Shown here piece after piece: positions 1-13,865 of a DNA stretch of 64,000 nucleotides. The notes beneath the pieces were generated by a model. The model did no database searches, had not been told where the DNA came from, and worked only from the letters and a program-made list of their open reading frames with translations. A program made the translations under genes and the position numbers. Origin of the DNA: Clostridium carboxidivorans P7 (GTDB taxonomy: Bacteria; Bacillota; Clostridia; Clostridiales; Clostridiaceae). The DNA is taken from assembly GCF_001038625.1 (NCBI RefSeq), contig NZ_CP011803.1:992001-1056000 (forward strand), given 5' to 3'. Numbering within the stretch: position 1 is the first letter of the stretch; each line of letters opens with the position of its first letter.

Positions 1-446
1 AACAAAAGGCATTAAACAAGACTTACTGGAAAACTGGTGATGAGTGGTCAAAATTATTTGCAAATAACCAAATAGCTGTTGGGGTTATGTGGAGTGGACA
101 AGCTGCTTCTATGAAAAAAGAGGGCCAGCCAATTAAGTTTGTTGTACCAAAAGAAGGAGCTATTGGCTGGGTTGATAACTGGTCTATAGTAAAGAATGCA
201 CCTAATCAGGATTTGGCTTACAAATTTATAGATTTTATGACTAGTAAGGAGTTTCAGCAAAACTGGGCAAAATCAGGTGGACCAGCTCCTACAAATAAGC
301 TTGCCATAGCTGCTCTTGATCCAAAATTAGTTGAGGATAATTCTATGAGCGAAGCAGTATTAAACAAATTAAATTTCATATCCTACCATGACGAAGCAAC
401 AAAGAAGGCTTGGAACGAATTATGGCAAGAGGTTAAGGCAAAATAA
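1..446 (+). CDS. Polyamine-type ABC transporter substrate-binding protein, 3' part
   Basis: This is the C-terminal part of an extracytoplasmic solute-binding protein; the gene begins before the window and the reading frame is open from base 3. The visible 147 residues contain IAVGVMWSGQA, then EGAIGWVDNWSIVKNAPN, then FIDFMTSKEFQQNWA, which is the closing lobe pattern of the PotD/spermidine-putrescine binding family (family knowledge). It is followed by two permeases and an ATPase of the same transporter type, so it should deliver the ligand to that complex outside the membrane. The true ligand cannot be read from this fragment. The kinase and glycohydrolase downstream argue that it might be a nucleoside-like compound rather than a polyamine (inference). 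Confidence 0.85.
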   Translation, partial: QKALNKTYWKTGDEWSKLFANNQIAVGVMWSGQAASMKKEGQPIKFVVPKEGAIGWVDNWSIVKNAPNQDLAYKFIDFMTSKEFQQNWAKSGGPAPTNKLAIAALDPKLVEDNSMSEAVLNKLNFISYHDEATKKAWNELWQEVKAK

Positions 447-453
447 TCTATTT

Positions 454-490
454 ATAGGAGAGTTTCTATATCAAAAGTTAACTCTCCTTA
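454..490 (+). terminator. Intercistronic hairpin after the binding-protein gene
   Basis: AGGAGAGTT (456-464) pairs with AACTCTCCT (480-488). No long T-run follows. Such hairpins after the binding-protein gene often protect the 3' end of its mRNA or partly terminate transcription, giving an excess of binding protein over permease (inference). Confidence 0.55.
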
Positions 491-535
491 TATAACTATA
501 CATTGGATGAAAAGTGAGATGAATGGAGGGGTAAA

Positions 536-1354
536 ATGAAGAAGAGATATTTGCTTATGAGTCCTGCACTTTTTATTCTAATTGCCTTTGGTATTGTACC
601 ATTGTTCATAATGCTTTATTTTAGTTTTTTAAGTGATGGGCAAACTGCAAGTTTTACATTGAAAAATTATATAGATTTTTTTTCAAAGGGATTATACATA
701 AAATTAACAGTAAAAACTATAAAGATAAGCCTTATTGTAACTAGTAGTTGTCTATTGGTAGCTTATCCTATGGCATATATTATGGCTAAAATTGTGCGAA
801 AAGGAAAAGGCATTATGCTGCTTCTTATTATCATACCATTTTGGACAAGTGAACTTGTACGTGCTTATTCCTGGGTAAATCTTCTAAGGGATGGAGGAAT
901 ATTAGAAATATTTTTAAGAAAACTTCACATTATTGGAGGAGGAAACTTAGGCATATTGTTTACACAGGCAGCAGTAATAATTGGGCTTACACATATTTTT
1001 TTCCCATACATGGTTATTACAATTTATATGTCTTTGGAGAAGTTAGATGATTCTATTATAGAAGCTTCTAAAAGTCTTGGAGCTACCAGTTTTAATACCT
1101 TTAAAAATATTACTCTTCCCTTGAGTAAAGTAGGAATTTTGACTGGAGCTATTCTGGTTTTTGTACCATGTCTTGGAAGCTTTGTTGAGCCTAGAATATT
1201 AGGTGGAGTAAATGGTTCAGTTATAGGAACAATCATTGAAGATCAATTTTTTGAAATATACGGATGGAATTTTGGTGCGGCAATAGCTTTTATACTTCTT
1301 GCTTTGGTATTAGTATCCTTAGGCATATTTTCCAAGTTCAACAGAGAGGTGTAA
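536..1354 (+). CDS. ABC transporter permease, PotB type
   Basis: This 272-residue integral membrane protein has about six hydrophobic segments. The first is at residues 7-30 and follows a short MKKRYLL start. A cytoplasmic EAA-type loop is visible around residues 177-195 (EASKSLGATSFNTFKNITLPLSK), which docks on the ATPase in importers of this class. The length fits the PotB/PotH family. A strong ribosome site (TGGAGGGG) precedes the ATG. It ends directly before the second permease and forms a heterodimeric channel with it (family knowledge). Confidence 0.88.
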   Translation: MKKRYLLMSPALFILIAFGIVPLFIMLYFSFLSDGQTASFTLKNYIDFFSKGLYIKLTVKTIKISLIVTSSCLLVAYPMAYIMAKIVRKGKGIMLLLIIIPFWTSELVRAYSWVNLLRDGGILEIFLRKLHIIGGGNLGILFTQAAVIIGLTHIFFPYMVITIYMSLEKLDDSIIEASKSLGATSFNTFKNITLPLSKVGILTGAILVFVPCLGSFVEPRILGGVNGSVIGTIIEDQFFEIYGWNFGAAIAFILLALVLVSLGIFSKFNREV

Positions 1355-1357
1355 TTG

Positions 1358-2152
1358 ATGAAAAAGAAAATTTTTGGATGGACTTATGCTCTATTGGTAT
1401 TTATATTCCTATATACACCAATAATTGTACTGGCATTGATGTCCTTTAACAAATCAAGATATAACACACTTCCTTTTAACTTCAGTACGGAGTGGTATTT
1501 GGAGCTTTTTAATGATATAAAGCTTATAAATGCAGCAACAAATAGTGTGTATATTGCCTTTATTACAGCTATTATTTGTGTGGTTTTAGGAACTGCTTTG
1601 ATGCTTGGAATACCTGAAGAAAGGAAAAAAGTAAGTAATATTGTAAATTCAATAGTACTTATGCCATTGACAATTCCCTGGATTATTATGGGGTTGTCTT
1701 TATTACTATTTTTAATGAAGCTTGGTTTAAATAAAAATCTATTTGTATTAATAATTGGACATGTTATTATTTCACTGCCTTATGCAGCATTGGTAATAGG
1801 AGCTAGAATTTCGGATATGGATAAGTCAATAGAGGAGGCCTCATACAGCCTTGGAGCAAATGAATGGACAACTTTTAGAAGGATAACACTGCCTGCTATA
1901 TTGCCAGCAGTCATTGCAGGAGGCTTTTTGTCTTTTATGATATCCTTTGACAATTTTGTTATTTCTTATTTTCTTATTCCTACAGGTAATAGTACTTTGC
2001 CAATTGAAATATATTCTTCAATCAAATTTGGATTTACCCCAGAAATTAATGCAGTAGCAACAATTATTTTGGTTGTTTCCCTGGCAATAATTATACTTAT
2101 TGCCCTGCTTATGAAGTCATCTCTTAAGAATATATTTAGGAGGAAAGCTTAA
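1358..2152 (+). CDS. ABC transporter permease, PotC type
   Basis: This is the second membrane subunit, 264 residues when started at the ATG at 1358; a TTG lies one codon earlier but the ATG with AGAGGTG upstream is preferred. It shows six membrane segments and an EAA loop (EEASYSLGANEWTTFRRITLPA). The gene is packed three bases after the first permease and directly before the ATPase gene, so all three subunits are co-translated. Function follows from the family and operon: import of a small, probably cationic or nucleoside-like, compound. Confidence 0.88.
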   Translation: MKKKIFGWTYALLVFIFLYTPIIVLALMSFNKSRYNTLPFNFSTEWYLELFNDIKLINAATNSVYIAFITAIICVVLGTALMLGIPEERKKVSNIVNSIVLMPLTIPWIIMGLSLLLFLMKLGLNKNLFVLIIGHVIISLPYAALVIGARISDMDKSIEEASYSLGANEWTTFRRITLPAILPAVIAGGFLSFMISFDNFVISYFLIPTGNSTLPIEIYSSIKFGFTPEINAVATIILVVSLAIIILIALLMKSSLKNIFRRKA

Positions 2153-3223
2153 ATGTCATATTTTCAGATAAAAAATTTAAGTAAAAAATACGATTCCAAT
2201 ACAGTTTTAGATAAAGTAAATTTAAATATTGAAAAGGGAACCTTTTTGTCTTTACTTGGACCTTCCGGATGCGGAAAAACTACAACTTTAAGAATTGTGG
2301 CAGGTTTTGAAAGCTCAGATGAAGGAGATGTAATAGTAGAGGATAAAGTTATCAATAAAATTCCTGTGTATAAAAGAAATGTAGGAATGGTTTTTCAAAG
2401 TTATGCATTGTTTCCTCACATGAATATTGAACAAAATATTGCCTATGGACTTGAGCAGAGAAAGGTATCAAAAAGCGAAATTAAAAAAGAAGTATCAAAA
2501 GCAATAGAAATGGTACAGCTCACTGGCCTTGAAAAGAGAAAACCTAAGCAGCTATCTGGAGGACAACAGCAGAGAGTGGCCCTTGCTAGAGCATTGGTAA
2601 TTAAACCAAGTTTACTGCTATTAGATGAAAGCTTAAGTGCACTGGATAAAAAGTTGAGAGTTGATATGCAGGTTGAATTACGTCAAATTCAGAAAAAAGT
2701 TGGGATAACGACAATTTTTGTTACACATGATCAAGAAGAAGCTTTAACAATGTCTGATAAAATAGCTGTCATGAACAAAGGAAAGATTATGCAGCTAGAT
2801 ACCCCTCATAATATTTATGAAAGGCCAATCAACTCTTTTGTAGCAGGATTTTTAGGACAGTCAAATTTCTTTAAAGGAGTAATAACAGACATTAATAATG
2901 ATATTTACAGTATTAAAATGGAAAATGGTCACAATGTAAATATAGAAACAGAAGATAAGCTGAATTTAAATCAAAATTATATTTTTTCAATTAGACCAGA
3001 GAAAATTAGTATTGAAAAAGAAAAACCTGATAATAAAACTTCTTTAATGGGAGTAATAAAATTCATTACTTATGCAGGTAATTTATCAATATACAGGGTT
3101 GATGTAATGGGGCAAGAAGTCATAGTACAGCTGCAAAATTTCTTTGGAGAAGAAAAATTTAAAAATGGAGATAAGGTCTATTTAACTTGGGATAAAGCAA
3201 GTAGTGTTATTTTAAATGAGTAA
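2153..3223 (+). CDS. ABC transporter ATP-binding protein, PotA type
   Basis: This 356-residue cytoplasmic ATPase drives the transporter encoded just upstream. Visible motifs are Walker A GPSGCGKTT, Q-loop MVFQSYALFPH, signature LSGGQQQRVALARAL, Walker B LLLLDE and switch-region VTHDQEEA. After about residue 235 a TOBE-type regulatory domain follows, with the typical FSIRPEKI segment. The AGGAGG site sits within the last codons of the permease gene. Length matches PotA-class ATPases. Substrate identity is not shown by this subunit. Confidence 0.9.
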   Translation: MSYFQIKNLSKKYDSNTVLDKVNLNIEKGTFLSLLGPSGCGKTTTLRIVAGFESSDEGDVIVEDKVINKIPVYKRNVGMVFQSYALFPHMNIEQNIAYGLEQRKVSKSEIKKEVSKAIEMVQLTGLEKRKPKQLSGGQQQRVALARALVIKPSLLLLDESLSALDKKLRVDMQVELRQIQKKVGITTIFVTHDQEEALTMSDKIAVMNKGKIMQLDTPHNIYERPINSFVAGFLGQSNFFKGVITDINNDIYSIKMENGHNVNIETEDKLNLNQNYIFSIRPEKISIEKEKPDNKTSLMGVIKFITYAGNLSIYRVDVMGQEVIVQLQNFFGEEKFKNGDKVYLTWDKASSVILNE

Positions 3224-3236
3224 TGTAGGTGGTTTT

Positions 3237-4187
3237 ATGAAAGCAGATAAAGAAAAGAAAGTACTTGTCATGGGAGGTTTAATAGTTGATAAATATATTG
3301 TGACAGACAAATATCCTCTAAAGGGAGAAGATGTTTTAATTACAGATTCCTTTAACAGAGTTGGCGGATGTACAATAAATGTTGCATCTACGCTGAATAA
3401 CCTTGGAGTTGATGCATATCCTGTATCTACTATAGGTGGAGATGAAAATGGAAACATAATAGAAAAATATCTGCTGGAAGCTAATATTAATAAAAATTGT
3501 GTAATTGTAGAGAAAGATAAAAATACAGGTTACTGCTTGGTGATTTTAGATGGTACATCAGAGAGAACCTTTATGACTTATAAGGGATGTGAGGAGGAGT
3601 TTTCTTGCAACCTTATAAATCGTGATTTGTTGAAAGAAATTAAATTTGTTTATTTAACAGGGTATTATCTTTTAGGAAGTTTTGCAGCAGAAATATTAAG
3701 CTTTATAAAAGATATCAAGGAACTAGGTGCTTCTATTATGTTTGATCCAGGTCCATTAGTAGATGAAATTCAGTCAGAAATACTACAATTAGCTCTAGAT
3801 TTATGTGATATTTTTATACCTAATGTTAATGAAATAGAAAAAGTTAAAATAAAGCTAAATATAACTCAAGAGTTTGGTGAATTGGCAGAAAAAAATAAAA
3901 TACAATATGTGATTATTAAAAATGGAAGTAAAGGAGTCACTGCTTATAAAGGAAACAAAAAATATGAAAGGTTAGCTTATAGTGTAAAAGCAATAGATAC
4001 TACAGGAGCAGGAGACAGCTTTGCAGCAGGATGTATTTATGGATTTTTGAATGAAATGGAATTTGAAGAAATATTAAATGTAGGCAGTGCATGTGGTGCT
4101 TTAAATACTACTTTTATAGGACCAAATGGGAAATATGGTATAGAAAATATAGAAAGGCTTATGAAGGAGGAGAATGACAATGCTTGA
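3237..4187 (+). CDS. PfkB-family carbohydrate/nucleoside kinase
   Basis: This is a ribokinase-fold sugar or nucleoside kinase of 316 residues. The start at 3237 (MKADKEKK) is chosen because AGGTGG lies at proper spacing; an earlier ATG at 3216 overlaps the ATPase gene and lacks a site. PfkB signature 1 is seen near the N-terminus (FNRVGGCTINVASTLNNLG) and signature 2 near the C-terminus (DTTGAGDSFAAGCIYG), including the catalytic Asp of GAGD. It overlaps the ADP-ribosylglycohydrolase gene by 8 bases. The pair resembles the E. coli yegU-yegV arrangement, suggesting cleavage of an N-glycoside followed by phosphorylation of the sugar (inference). Confidence 0.85.
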   Translation: MKADKEKKVLVMGGLIVDKYIVTDKYPLKGEDVLITDSFNRVGGCTINVASTLNNLGVDAYPVSTIGGDENGNIIEKYLLEANINKNCVIVEKDKNTGYCLVILDGTSERTFMTYKGCEEEFSCNLINRDLLKEIKFVYLTGYYLLGSFAAEILSFIKDIKELGASIMFDPGPLVDEIQSEILQLALDLCDIFIPNVNEIEKVKIKLNITQEFGELAEKNKIQYVIIKNGSKGVTAYKGNKKYERLAYSVKAIDTTGAGDSFAAGCIYGFLNEMEFEEILNVGSACGALNTTFIGPNGKYGIENIERLMKEENDNA

Positions 4188-5187
4188 TAGGGCATATGGA
4201 ACTTTAATAGGTTCAGCTATAGGTGATGGAATGGGAATGCCTGCATCATTTATGACACCTGATCAAATAAAAAAATCCTATGGGAAAATTGTAGGATTCA
4301 ACAAACCGTCATCAGAACAGATAGCACATGGTTCATTAAATGAAGGAGAAATAACGGATGACACCGAGGAAAGCATTATTATAGCATCAGTTTTAATAGA
4401 AAAATTCGGCTTTCATAGAGAATTATTTGTAGATAAAATGAGAGAATGGGCAATTAAAAATAAAATGCTGGAAACAACAGTTATTGGACCAAGTACAAGA
4501 AGATTTTTAACTTCTATTATTAATGGAGAAGACTATATTAAGGCAGGGAGGCTTGGAGATACTAATGGAGGTGCTATGAGGGCAGCTCCTATAGGAATTT
4601 TTCATCATGGAGATATAAAAATGGCCACAGAGGATGCCTTTGAATCGGCTGTTGTATCACACGGGAGCAAGCCAGGAGCAGGTTCTACTTGTGCAATAGC
4701 AGCAGCAGTGGCTTGTGCTGTGGAAGGAAAGGTTTCAATTGATGAAGTAATGAAATCAGCAATTTATGGAGCACATTATGGTGAAGAAAATGGATACGAC
4801 ATACCAGCACCTTCTATCGAAGAAAGAATAAAACTTGCCATAGAGGTTGCAGATAGAAATAAGGATAAAAGTTTAGATGAAGTTTCTAAAATGTTATATC
4901 GTTTAATTGGAGCTGGTATGAAAAGCTATGAATCAATCCCTTTAAGTTTGGGTGTTTTTTATGCAGGTGGTGGAAATTATGAAAAATGCTTAACTGCAGT
5001 AATCAATATTGGTGATGATGCAGATACTAATGGATCCATAGTTGGTGCACTTTGTGGTGCCTTCAAGGGTGCTTCAAATATTAGAGATGAATGGAAATCA
5101 TATATAGAAAATACTAATCACATAGATTTTTATAAGATGGCTAAAGACATTCTTTCTGCCAGAAACAAAATTATAAGAAAAATTTAA
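4180..5187 (+). CDS. ADP-ribosylglycohydrolase family protein
   Basis: This 335-residue protein belongs to the ADP-ribosylglycohydrolase (DraG/ARH) fold. The N-terminal AYGTLIGSAIGDGMG, the metal-ligand motif EITDDTE and the C-terminal GDDADTNGSIVGALCGA are the family's binuclear-metal signatures. The ATG at 4180 has GGAGGAG 7 bases upstream; an ATG two codons earlier sits too close to that site. Family members cleave N-glycosidic bonds of ADP-ribose or related compounds. Because the gene closes an importer-kinase operon, a catabolic role on an imported nucleoside-like compound is more likely than removal of ADP-ribose from proteins (inference). Confidence 0.85.
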   Translation: MLDRAYGTLIGSAIGDGMGMPASFMTPDQIKKSYGKIVGFNKPSSEQIAHGSLNEGEITDDTEESIIIASVLIEKFGFHRELFVDKMREWAIKNKMLETTVIGPSTRRFLTSIINGEDYIKAGRLGDTNGGAMRAAPIGIFHHGDIKMATEDAFESAVVSHGSKPGAGSTCAIAAAVACAVEGKVSIDEVMKSAIYGAHYGEENGYDIPAPSIEERIKLAIEVADRNKDKSLDEVSKMLYRLIGAGMKSYESIPLSLGVFYAGGGNYEKCLTAVINIGDDADTNGSIVGALCGAFKGASNIRDEWKSYIENTNHIDFYKMAKDILSARNKIIRKI

Positions 5188-5189
5188 AT

Positions 5190-5236
5190 AAAAGAGTTTA
5201 ATTCAGTTTTAAACGTGAATTAAGCTCTTTTGTATT
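5190..5236 (+). terminator. Rho-independent terminator of the ABC-kinase-glycohydrolase operon
   Basis: A 16-base arm (5190-5205, AAAAGAGTTTAATTCA) pairs, apart from one wobble pair, with 5216-5231, and a T-rich tail is part of the 3' arm. It lies immediately after the stop codon at 5187. Confidence 0.85.
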
Positions 5237-5247
5237 AAAAAAGTATT

Positions 5248-5364
5248 CTAATAGAATATATCTTTCAAATCTACATTTAAATCACTAAATATAGCTGAAG
5301 AAATTATATCATCCTTTAAATAGACCATTGGTTCATTGTAAGACTGAATATCTTTATTAAAAAC
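5248..5364 (-). pseudogene. C-terminal remnant of a Uma2-family (DUF820) endonuclease-like gene
   Basis: On the minus strand an open stretch of 38 codons ending in TAG reads YNEPMVYLKDDIISSAIF followed by SDLNVDLKDIFY. This resembles the C-terminal end of Uma2-type PD-(D/E)XK proteins, which close with a pattern like S-x-IF-x-x-L-x-(I/V)-x-L-x-x-IF (my recollection of the family). An in-frame stop lies just upstream and nothing catalytic remains, so it is a dead fragment. The rest of 5365-5623 contains only short hairpins and no convincing gene. Confidence 0.5.
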
Positions 5365-5623
5365 AAGTTATAAATTGAGAGGGAGAACAGAGATTTCTAT
5401 TGAGTGCTAGGTAAGCAATAAAAAATGTTGCATAAACTTAGTCACGTGTGTCTCTATATTAAATAGAGAGTATATTGTAGCATATAGCATAATTAATAAT
5501 ATTATCTTCAATAAACACATGTGTTACTAAATTTTTTATATATACTTACATGATAACATATCACTTGTCGCTTGAAGGAGCGGCAAACAGAAACAAAATG
5601 TGCTTCAATGTAATAAATAATGA

Positions 5624-5699
<76 letters not shown>

Positions 5700-5970
5700 A
5701 AAGTAAAGATGGCAATTTAATTTGCTTGATATTATTTTTAATCTTCATTATATATCTTTATATTGAGTTTGTTATTACTAAGTTGGTAGTAATTTACTGA
5801 TTGACAGATAGCAATAAGCATGTTAAGATGTAAATCCAGTCGCTGATAGCGGCAAGATCCTTGAAAATTAAACAGAGTGAAAGTAAGATATAAATCTTAT
5901 TTTAAATAAGCCAGTATTAGTTAAACTAACAAGTTTAACATCAAGAAATTTGAGTACAGATTGAGCTTTT
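5700..5970 (+). other. rRNA operon leader
   Basis: No gene is present in this 271-base stretch. It contains CCTTGAAAATTAAACAG near 5860-5876, which resembles the TTGAAAATTGCACAG block seen after 16S (near 7644-7660). Such paired leader/spacer blocks commonly take part in pre-rRNA processing or antitermination (inference). It probably carries the rRNA promoter, but I could not assign -35/-10 boxes with confidence. Confidence 0.5.
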
Positions 5971-10703
<4,733 letters not shown>

Positions 10704-10742
10704 AAATGTTTTATGAAACTCCACAGCTGAAGCTGAGGAGTA

Positions 10743-10780
10743 CTGATTTGTTACCAAAATCAAAGATTTTGACAAATCAG
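10743..10780 (+). other. Processing-type hairpin between 23S and 5S
   Basis: CTGATTTGT (10743-10751) pairs perfectly with 10772-10780. An inner stem, CAAAATC (10755-10761) with GATTTTG (10765-10771), closes an AAA loop, leaving a three-base bulge. It probably forms in the 23S-5S spacer transcript and may guide RNase cleavage (inference). Confidence 0.6.
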
Positions 10781-10824
10781 CACTGTGCAATTTTGAGATA
10801 ACAAAATCTCTAAAATTAAATAAA

Positions 10825-10941
10825 TCTGGTAATTATGACATAAAGGTAACACCCGTTCCCATTCCGAACACGATGGTTAAGCTTTATAGTGCCGATGGTA
10901 CTGCAGGGGAGGCTCTGTGGAAGAGTAGGTCGTTGCCAGGT
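10825..10941 (+). rRNA. 5S ribosomal RNA
   Basis: The sequence from TCTGGTAATTATG to CGTTGCCAGGT has the terminal helix (CTGG/CCAG), the conserved CCGTTCCCATTCCGAACACG loop and the GGTACTGCAGGGGAGGCT segment. The length is about 117 bases, and it closes the rRNA operon. Confidence 0.95.
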
Positions 10942-10949
10942 AATCAAAA

Positions 10950-10988
10950 GGTGACTAAGTAATAATTTGCTTAGTCATCTTTTTTTTA
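10950..10988 (+). terminator. rRNA operon terminator
   Basis: GGTGACTAAG (10950-10959) pairs with CTTAGTCATC (10970-10979) with one G-T pair, followed by a run of eight T residues. Confidence 0.9.
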
Positions 10989-11050
10989 TACATATAAAGT
11001 CACATTATACAAATAATAATCTATAATTATTAAATATTATAGGTGGTTAA

Positions 11051-12772
11051 ATGAAAAATAAAAATAGCAAAATTACAAGTATATTATCTAAAATTTCATA
11101 TAAAAAACCTAAGCATGATGAGCAATTTTATATACCAGAATTAATTCCAGAAGATGACAAACAGAGTGCCAAGAAACAGTATGCTAATGGACAAAAGAAT
11201 GATGCATCAAAAAATGATAGTTCACAAAATAAAAATAATGAGGAAAGTGGTATTCCAAATAATATTGATGACAACTTAAAATATATGAAGAAAAGCTTTA
11301 ATTATCCTTTAAATAAGGATATAAAAATTCGTGAATTCAAGATATTTGGAAATATAAGAGCATTTATTATATACATTGATGGTATGGTAGATAGAAATAT
11401 TGTGAATAGAGATATTTTAAGGCCATTACTGAGAAATAACTCATCAATAAATCAGGAAGAGTGCACTGTTGAGAACATACTAAATAGTGTTATAGAAACA
11501 AATGAAGTTGAAAAGGTAACTAACATGGAGGATGCTATATATGGTGTGCTTTTAGGGGATACAGGAATATATGTAGATAATTGCAATTACTATATTTTTT
11601 GTGAAACGAAGGGTTATGAAAAAAGGGCAGTTGATAAACCACAGGTTGAAAATGTTATAAGTGGATCGCAAGAAGCTTTTAATGAAAACTTAAGAACTAA
11701 TACTGTTTTAATTAGAAGAATTGTGAGAAATAATAATCTTGTAACAGAATTTTTAAAGGTTGGAGAGAGAATTAACAAACCTTGCGCCATAATGTATATA
11801 AATGATTTGGTAAACCCTGCATTAGTAAAAGAAGTAAAAAGAAGAATTAGCAGCATAAATACAGATTTTATTACTGGTGATGGAATGTTAGAACAGCTTA
11901 TCGAAACAGAGTCAAAGTCGCTGCTGCCAACCATTTTAAGCACTGAGAGGCCAGATAGAACTGCTGCCAGTCTTGTGGAAGGAAAAGTAGCTATAATTTC
12001 TGATGGAGAGCCTTTTGCATTAATAATTCCTGTTACTGTAACTGAAATGCTTCATTCTCCAGAAGATATGAGTGTAAGACCTTATTATGGAACATTGTTA
12101 AGGTTTATAAGAATATTTGCCCTTTTTGTTGCTACTCTTTTACCAGGGTTATACATTGCAGTGACAAACTTTCATCAGGAAATGATACCTACTGAACTTT
12201 TAATAGCAATAGGCACTGCAAGAGAAAATGTACCATTTCCAACTATACTTGAAGTTTTACTTATGGAAACTTCCTTTGAACTTATAAGAGAAGCAGGCGT
12301 GAGAGTTCCTGGTACTCTTGGTACAACTATTGGTATTGTGGGAGCATTAATATTAGGGCAGGCAGCAGTTCAAGCAAGTTTAATAAGTCCTATATTGATA
12401 ATTATTGTTGCTATAACTGGACTTGGAAACTTTGCATTGCCCAATATACCATTTGCTTTTGGAATAAGAATAATGAGAGTAATGTTTATAGCTGCTGGAG
12501 CAACTTTAGGCTTTTATGGAATATCACTTTTAATAGTAACTTTATTAATATTAATGATGGATATGAAATCCTTTGGAGTACCTTATATGACGCTTATTGA
12601 ACCAAAAGGAAGAAAAAGTCATGATATTTTAAGAAGAAGACCTGTATGGCAGCAGGAGTTTAGACCAGACTATACCAATCCTTTAGACATAAGAAGACAG
12701 CCTGAGATTTCAAGAAACTGGACTACTGAAAAGCCTGAATACAGCCATAAAAGAGGAGATAGTAATGAGTAA
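11051..12772 (+). CDS. gerKA: Spore germination receptor subunit A (GerA/GerKA family)
   Basis: This 573-residue protein has a hydrophilic, low-complexity N-terminal region (Lys/Asn/Asp-rich, residues 1-80), then the conserved GerA N-terminal domain, and a membrane part from about residue 345 to 510. Conserved pieces such as GTLLRFIRIFALFVATLLPGLY and VPFPTILEVLLMETSFELIREAGVRVPG are diagnostic of the family. It sits in the inner spore membrane, forms with the B and C subunits the nutrient receptor that senses germinants, and is followed by both partner genes with overlapping ends. The start has AGGTGG upstream. The assignment to GerK rather than GerA is by the usual clostridial naming. Confidence 0.92.
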   Translation: MKNKNSKITSILSKISYKKPKHDEQFYIPELIPEDDKQSAKKQYANGQKNDASKNDSSQNKNNEESGIPNNIDDNLKYMKKSFNYPLNKDIKIREFKIFGNIRAFIIYIDGMVDRNIVNRDILRPLLRNNSSINQEECTVENILNSVIETNEVEKVTNMEDAIYGVLLGDTGIYVDNCNYYIFCETKGYEKRAVDKPQVENVISGSQEAFNENLRTNTVLIRRIVRNNNLVTEFLKVGERINKPCAIMYINDLVNPALVKEVKRRISSINTDFITGDGMLEQLIETESKSLLPTILSTERPDRTAASLVEGKVAIISDGEPFALIIPVTVTEMLHSPEDMSVRPYYGTLLRFIRIFALFVATLLPGLYIAVTNFHQEMIPTELLIAIGTARENVPFPTILEVLLMETSFELIREAGVRVPGTLGTTIGIVGALILGQAAVQASLISPILIIIVAITGLGNFALPNIPFAFGIRIMRVMFIAAGATLGFYGISLLIVTLLILMMDMKSFGVPYMTLIEPKGRKSHDILRRRPVWQQEFRPDYTNPLDIRRQPEISRNWTTEKPEYSHKRGDSNE

Positions 12773-13865
12773 AGGTGGTAAATTCAGTACATATGAGGGA
12801 ATATTATTTATGACCATTATTATATTTTCCAAAATACTGTATACCAGCCCAGCTGTAGTAGTTAAACAGGTTGGAACTGCATGCTGGTACTCTACGCTAA
12901 TTTCCTGTGCTGCAGCTATAATTTCATTTTTGCTGGTATGTGTGTTATTAGGTAGGTTTCCAGGAAAAAGCTTAGAAAAAGTTTTTGAGGCTGTTTTAGG
13001 AAAAGTACTAGGAAAAGTATGTGGATTATTATTTTCCTTATACATACTTTTTTATGCTGCTTCAAGTTTAAGAGAATTTCTTGATGTAATAAAGGTATAT
13101 AATCTTCCAGACACACCACCTAGTGTTATAATGATAACTTTTATAGCTGTTTCTATGTTAATTGCTTATAAGGGAATTGAAAGTATTGTTAGAGCTTCAT
13201 GTATAAGCTTTTATTTTATTATATTTGGATTGATTATTATTTTACTTATGGCAGCTCCATATTATAACTTTGACTATATAAAGCCTTATTTTGGTTATGG
13301 ATTAAAGAAATCTCTCTATGTAGGCTTACTTAGGAGTTCAGCTTATGAGGAAGTATTAACACTTGCTATAGTTATTACATCTCTTCATAGTGTAAATGAT
13401 TGTAAAAAGATAGGAGTTACAAGCTTAATCCTTACAGGAATCATATTCAGTATTTGTTTTATATGTTACTTAGCTACTTTTCAGTATACCATGGGTAGTG
13501 AAAACTTGTCTGGAATGTTTCAACTATCTAGAACTATATATTATAGCAGATATGTACAGAGAATAGAATCCATATTCCTTTTTATTTGGGTGATAGCTTC
13601 ATTATTAACCACATCAACTGCTTTTTATCTTTCAATAAGAGTTTATTGCCAGAGTTTTGATATAAAAGATCATAGACCTTTACTGTTACCTTTTGCACTT
13701 TTGATGTATGTAACAGCACTTCAACCTAAGAATGTATCAGAACTAATAAATATAAATTTATTGTTTATTAGACAATATAGTTATTATCCTAACTTTGGTA
13801 TACCTATTTTAGTACTAATAGTATCATTGATATTAAGAAAAAAGGAGGGAGGAGGTAATGCGTAA
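12765..13865 (+). CDS. gerKB: Spore germination receptor subunit B (endospore germination permease)
   Basis: This 366-residue protein of the GerB/APC-like germination permease family has about ten membrane helices. It starts MSKGGKFSTYEGILFMTIIIFSK, typical for subunit B. It overlaps the A gene by 8 bases and the C gene by 8 bases, so the three subunits are translationally coupled. Subunit B is the part believed to contact the germinant (family knowledge). The ligand cannot be predicted here. Confidence 0.92.
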   Translation: MSKGGKFSTYEGILFMTIIIFSKILYTSPAVVVKQVGTACWYSTLISCAAAIISFLLVCVLLGRFPGKSLEKVFEAVLGKVLGKVCGLLFSLYILFYAASSLREFLDVIKVYNLPDTPPSVIMITFIAVSMLIAYKGIESIVRASCISFYFIIFGLIIILLMAAPYYNFDYIKPYFGYGLKKSLYVGLLRSSAYEEVLTLAIVITSLHSVNDCKKIGVTSLILTGIIFSICFICYLATFQYTMGSENLSGMFQLSRTIYYSRYVQRIESIFLFIWVIASLLTTSTAFYLSIRVYCQSFDIKDHRPLLLPFALLMYVTALQPKNVSELININLLFIRQYSYYPNFGIPILVLIVSLILRKKEGGGNA

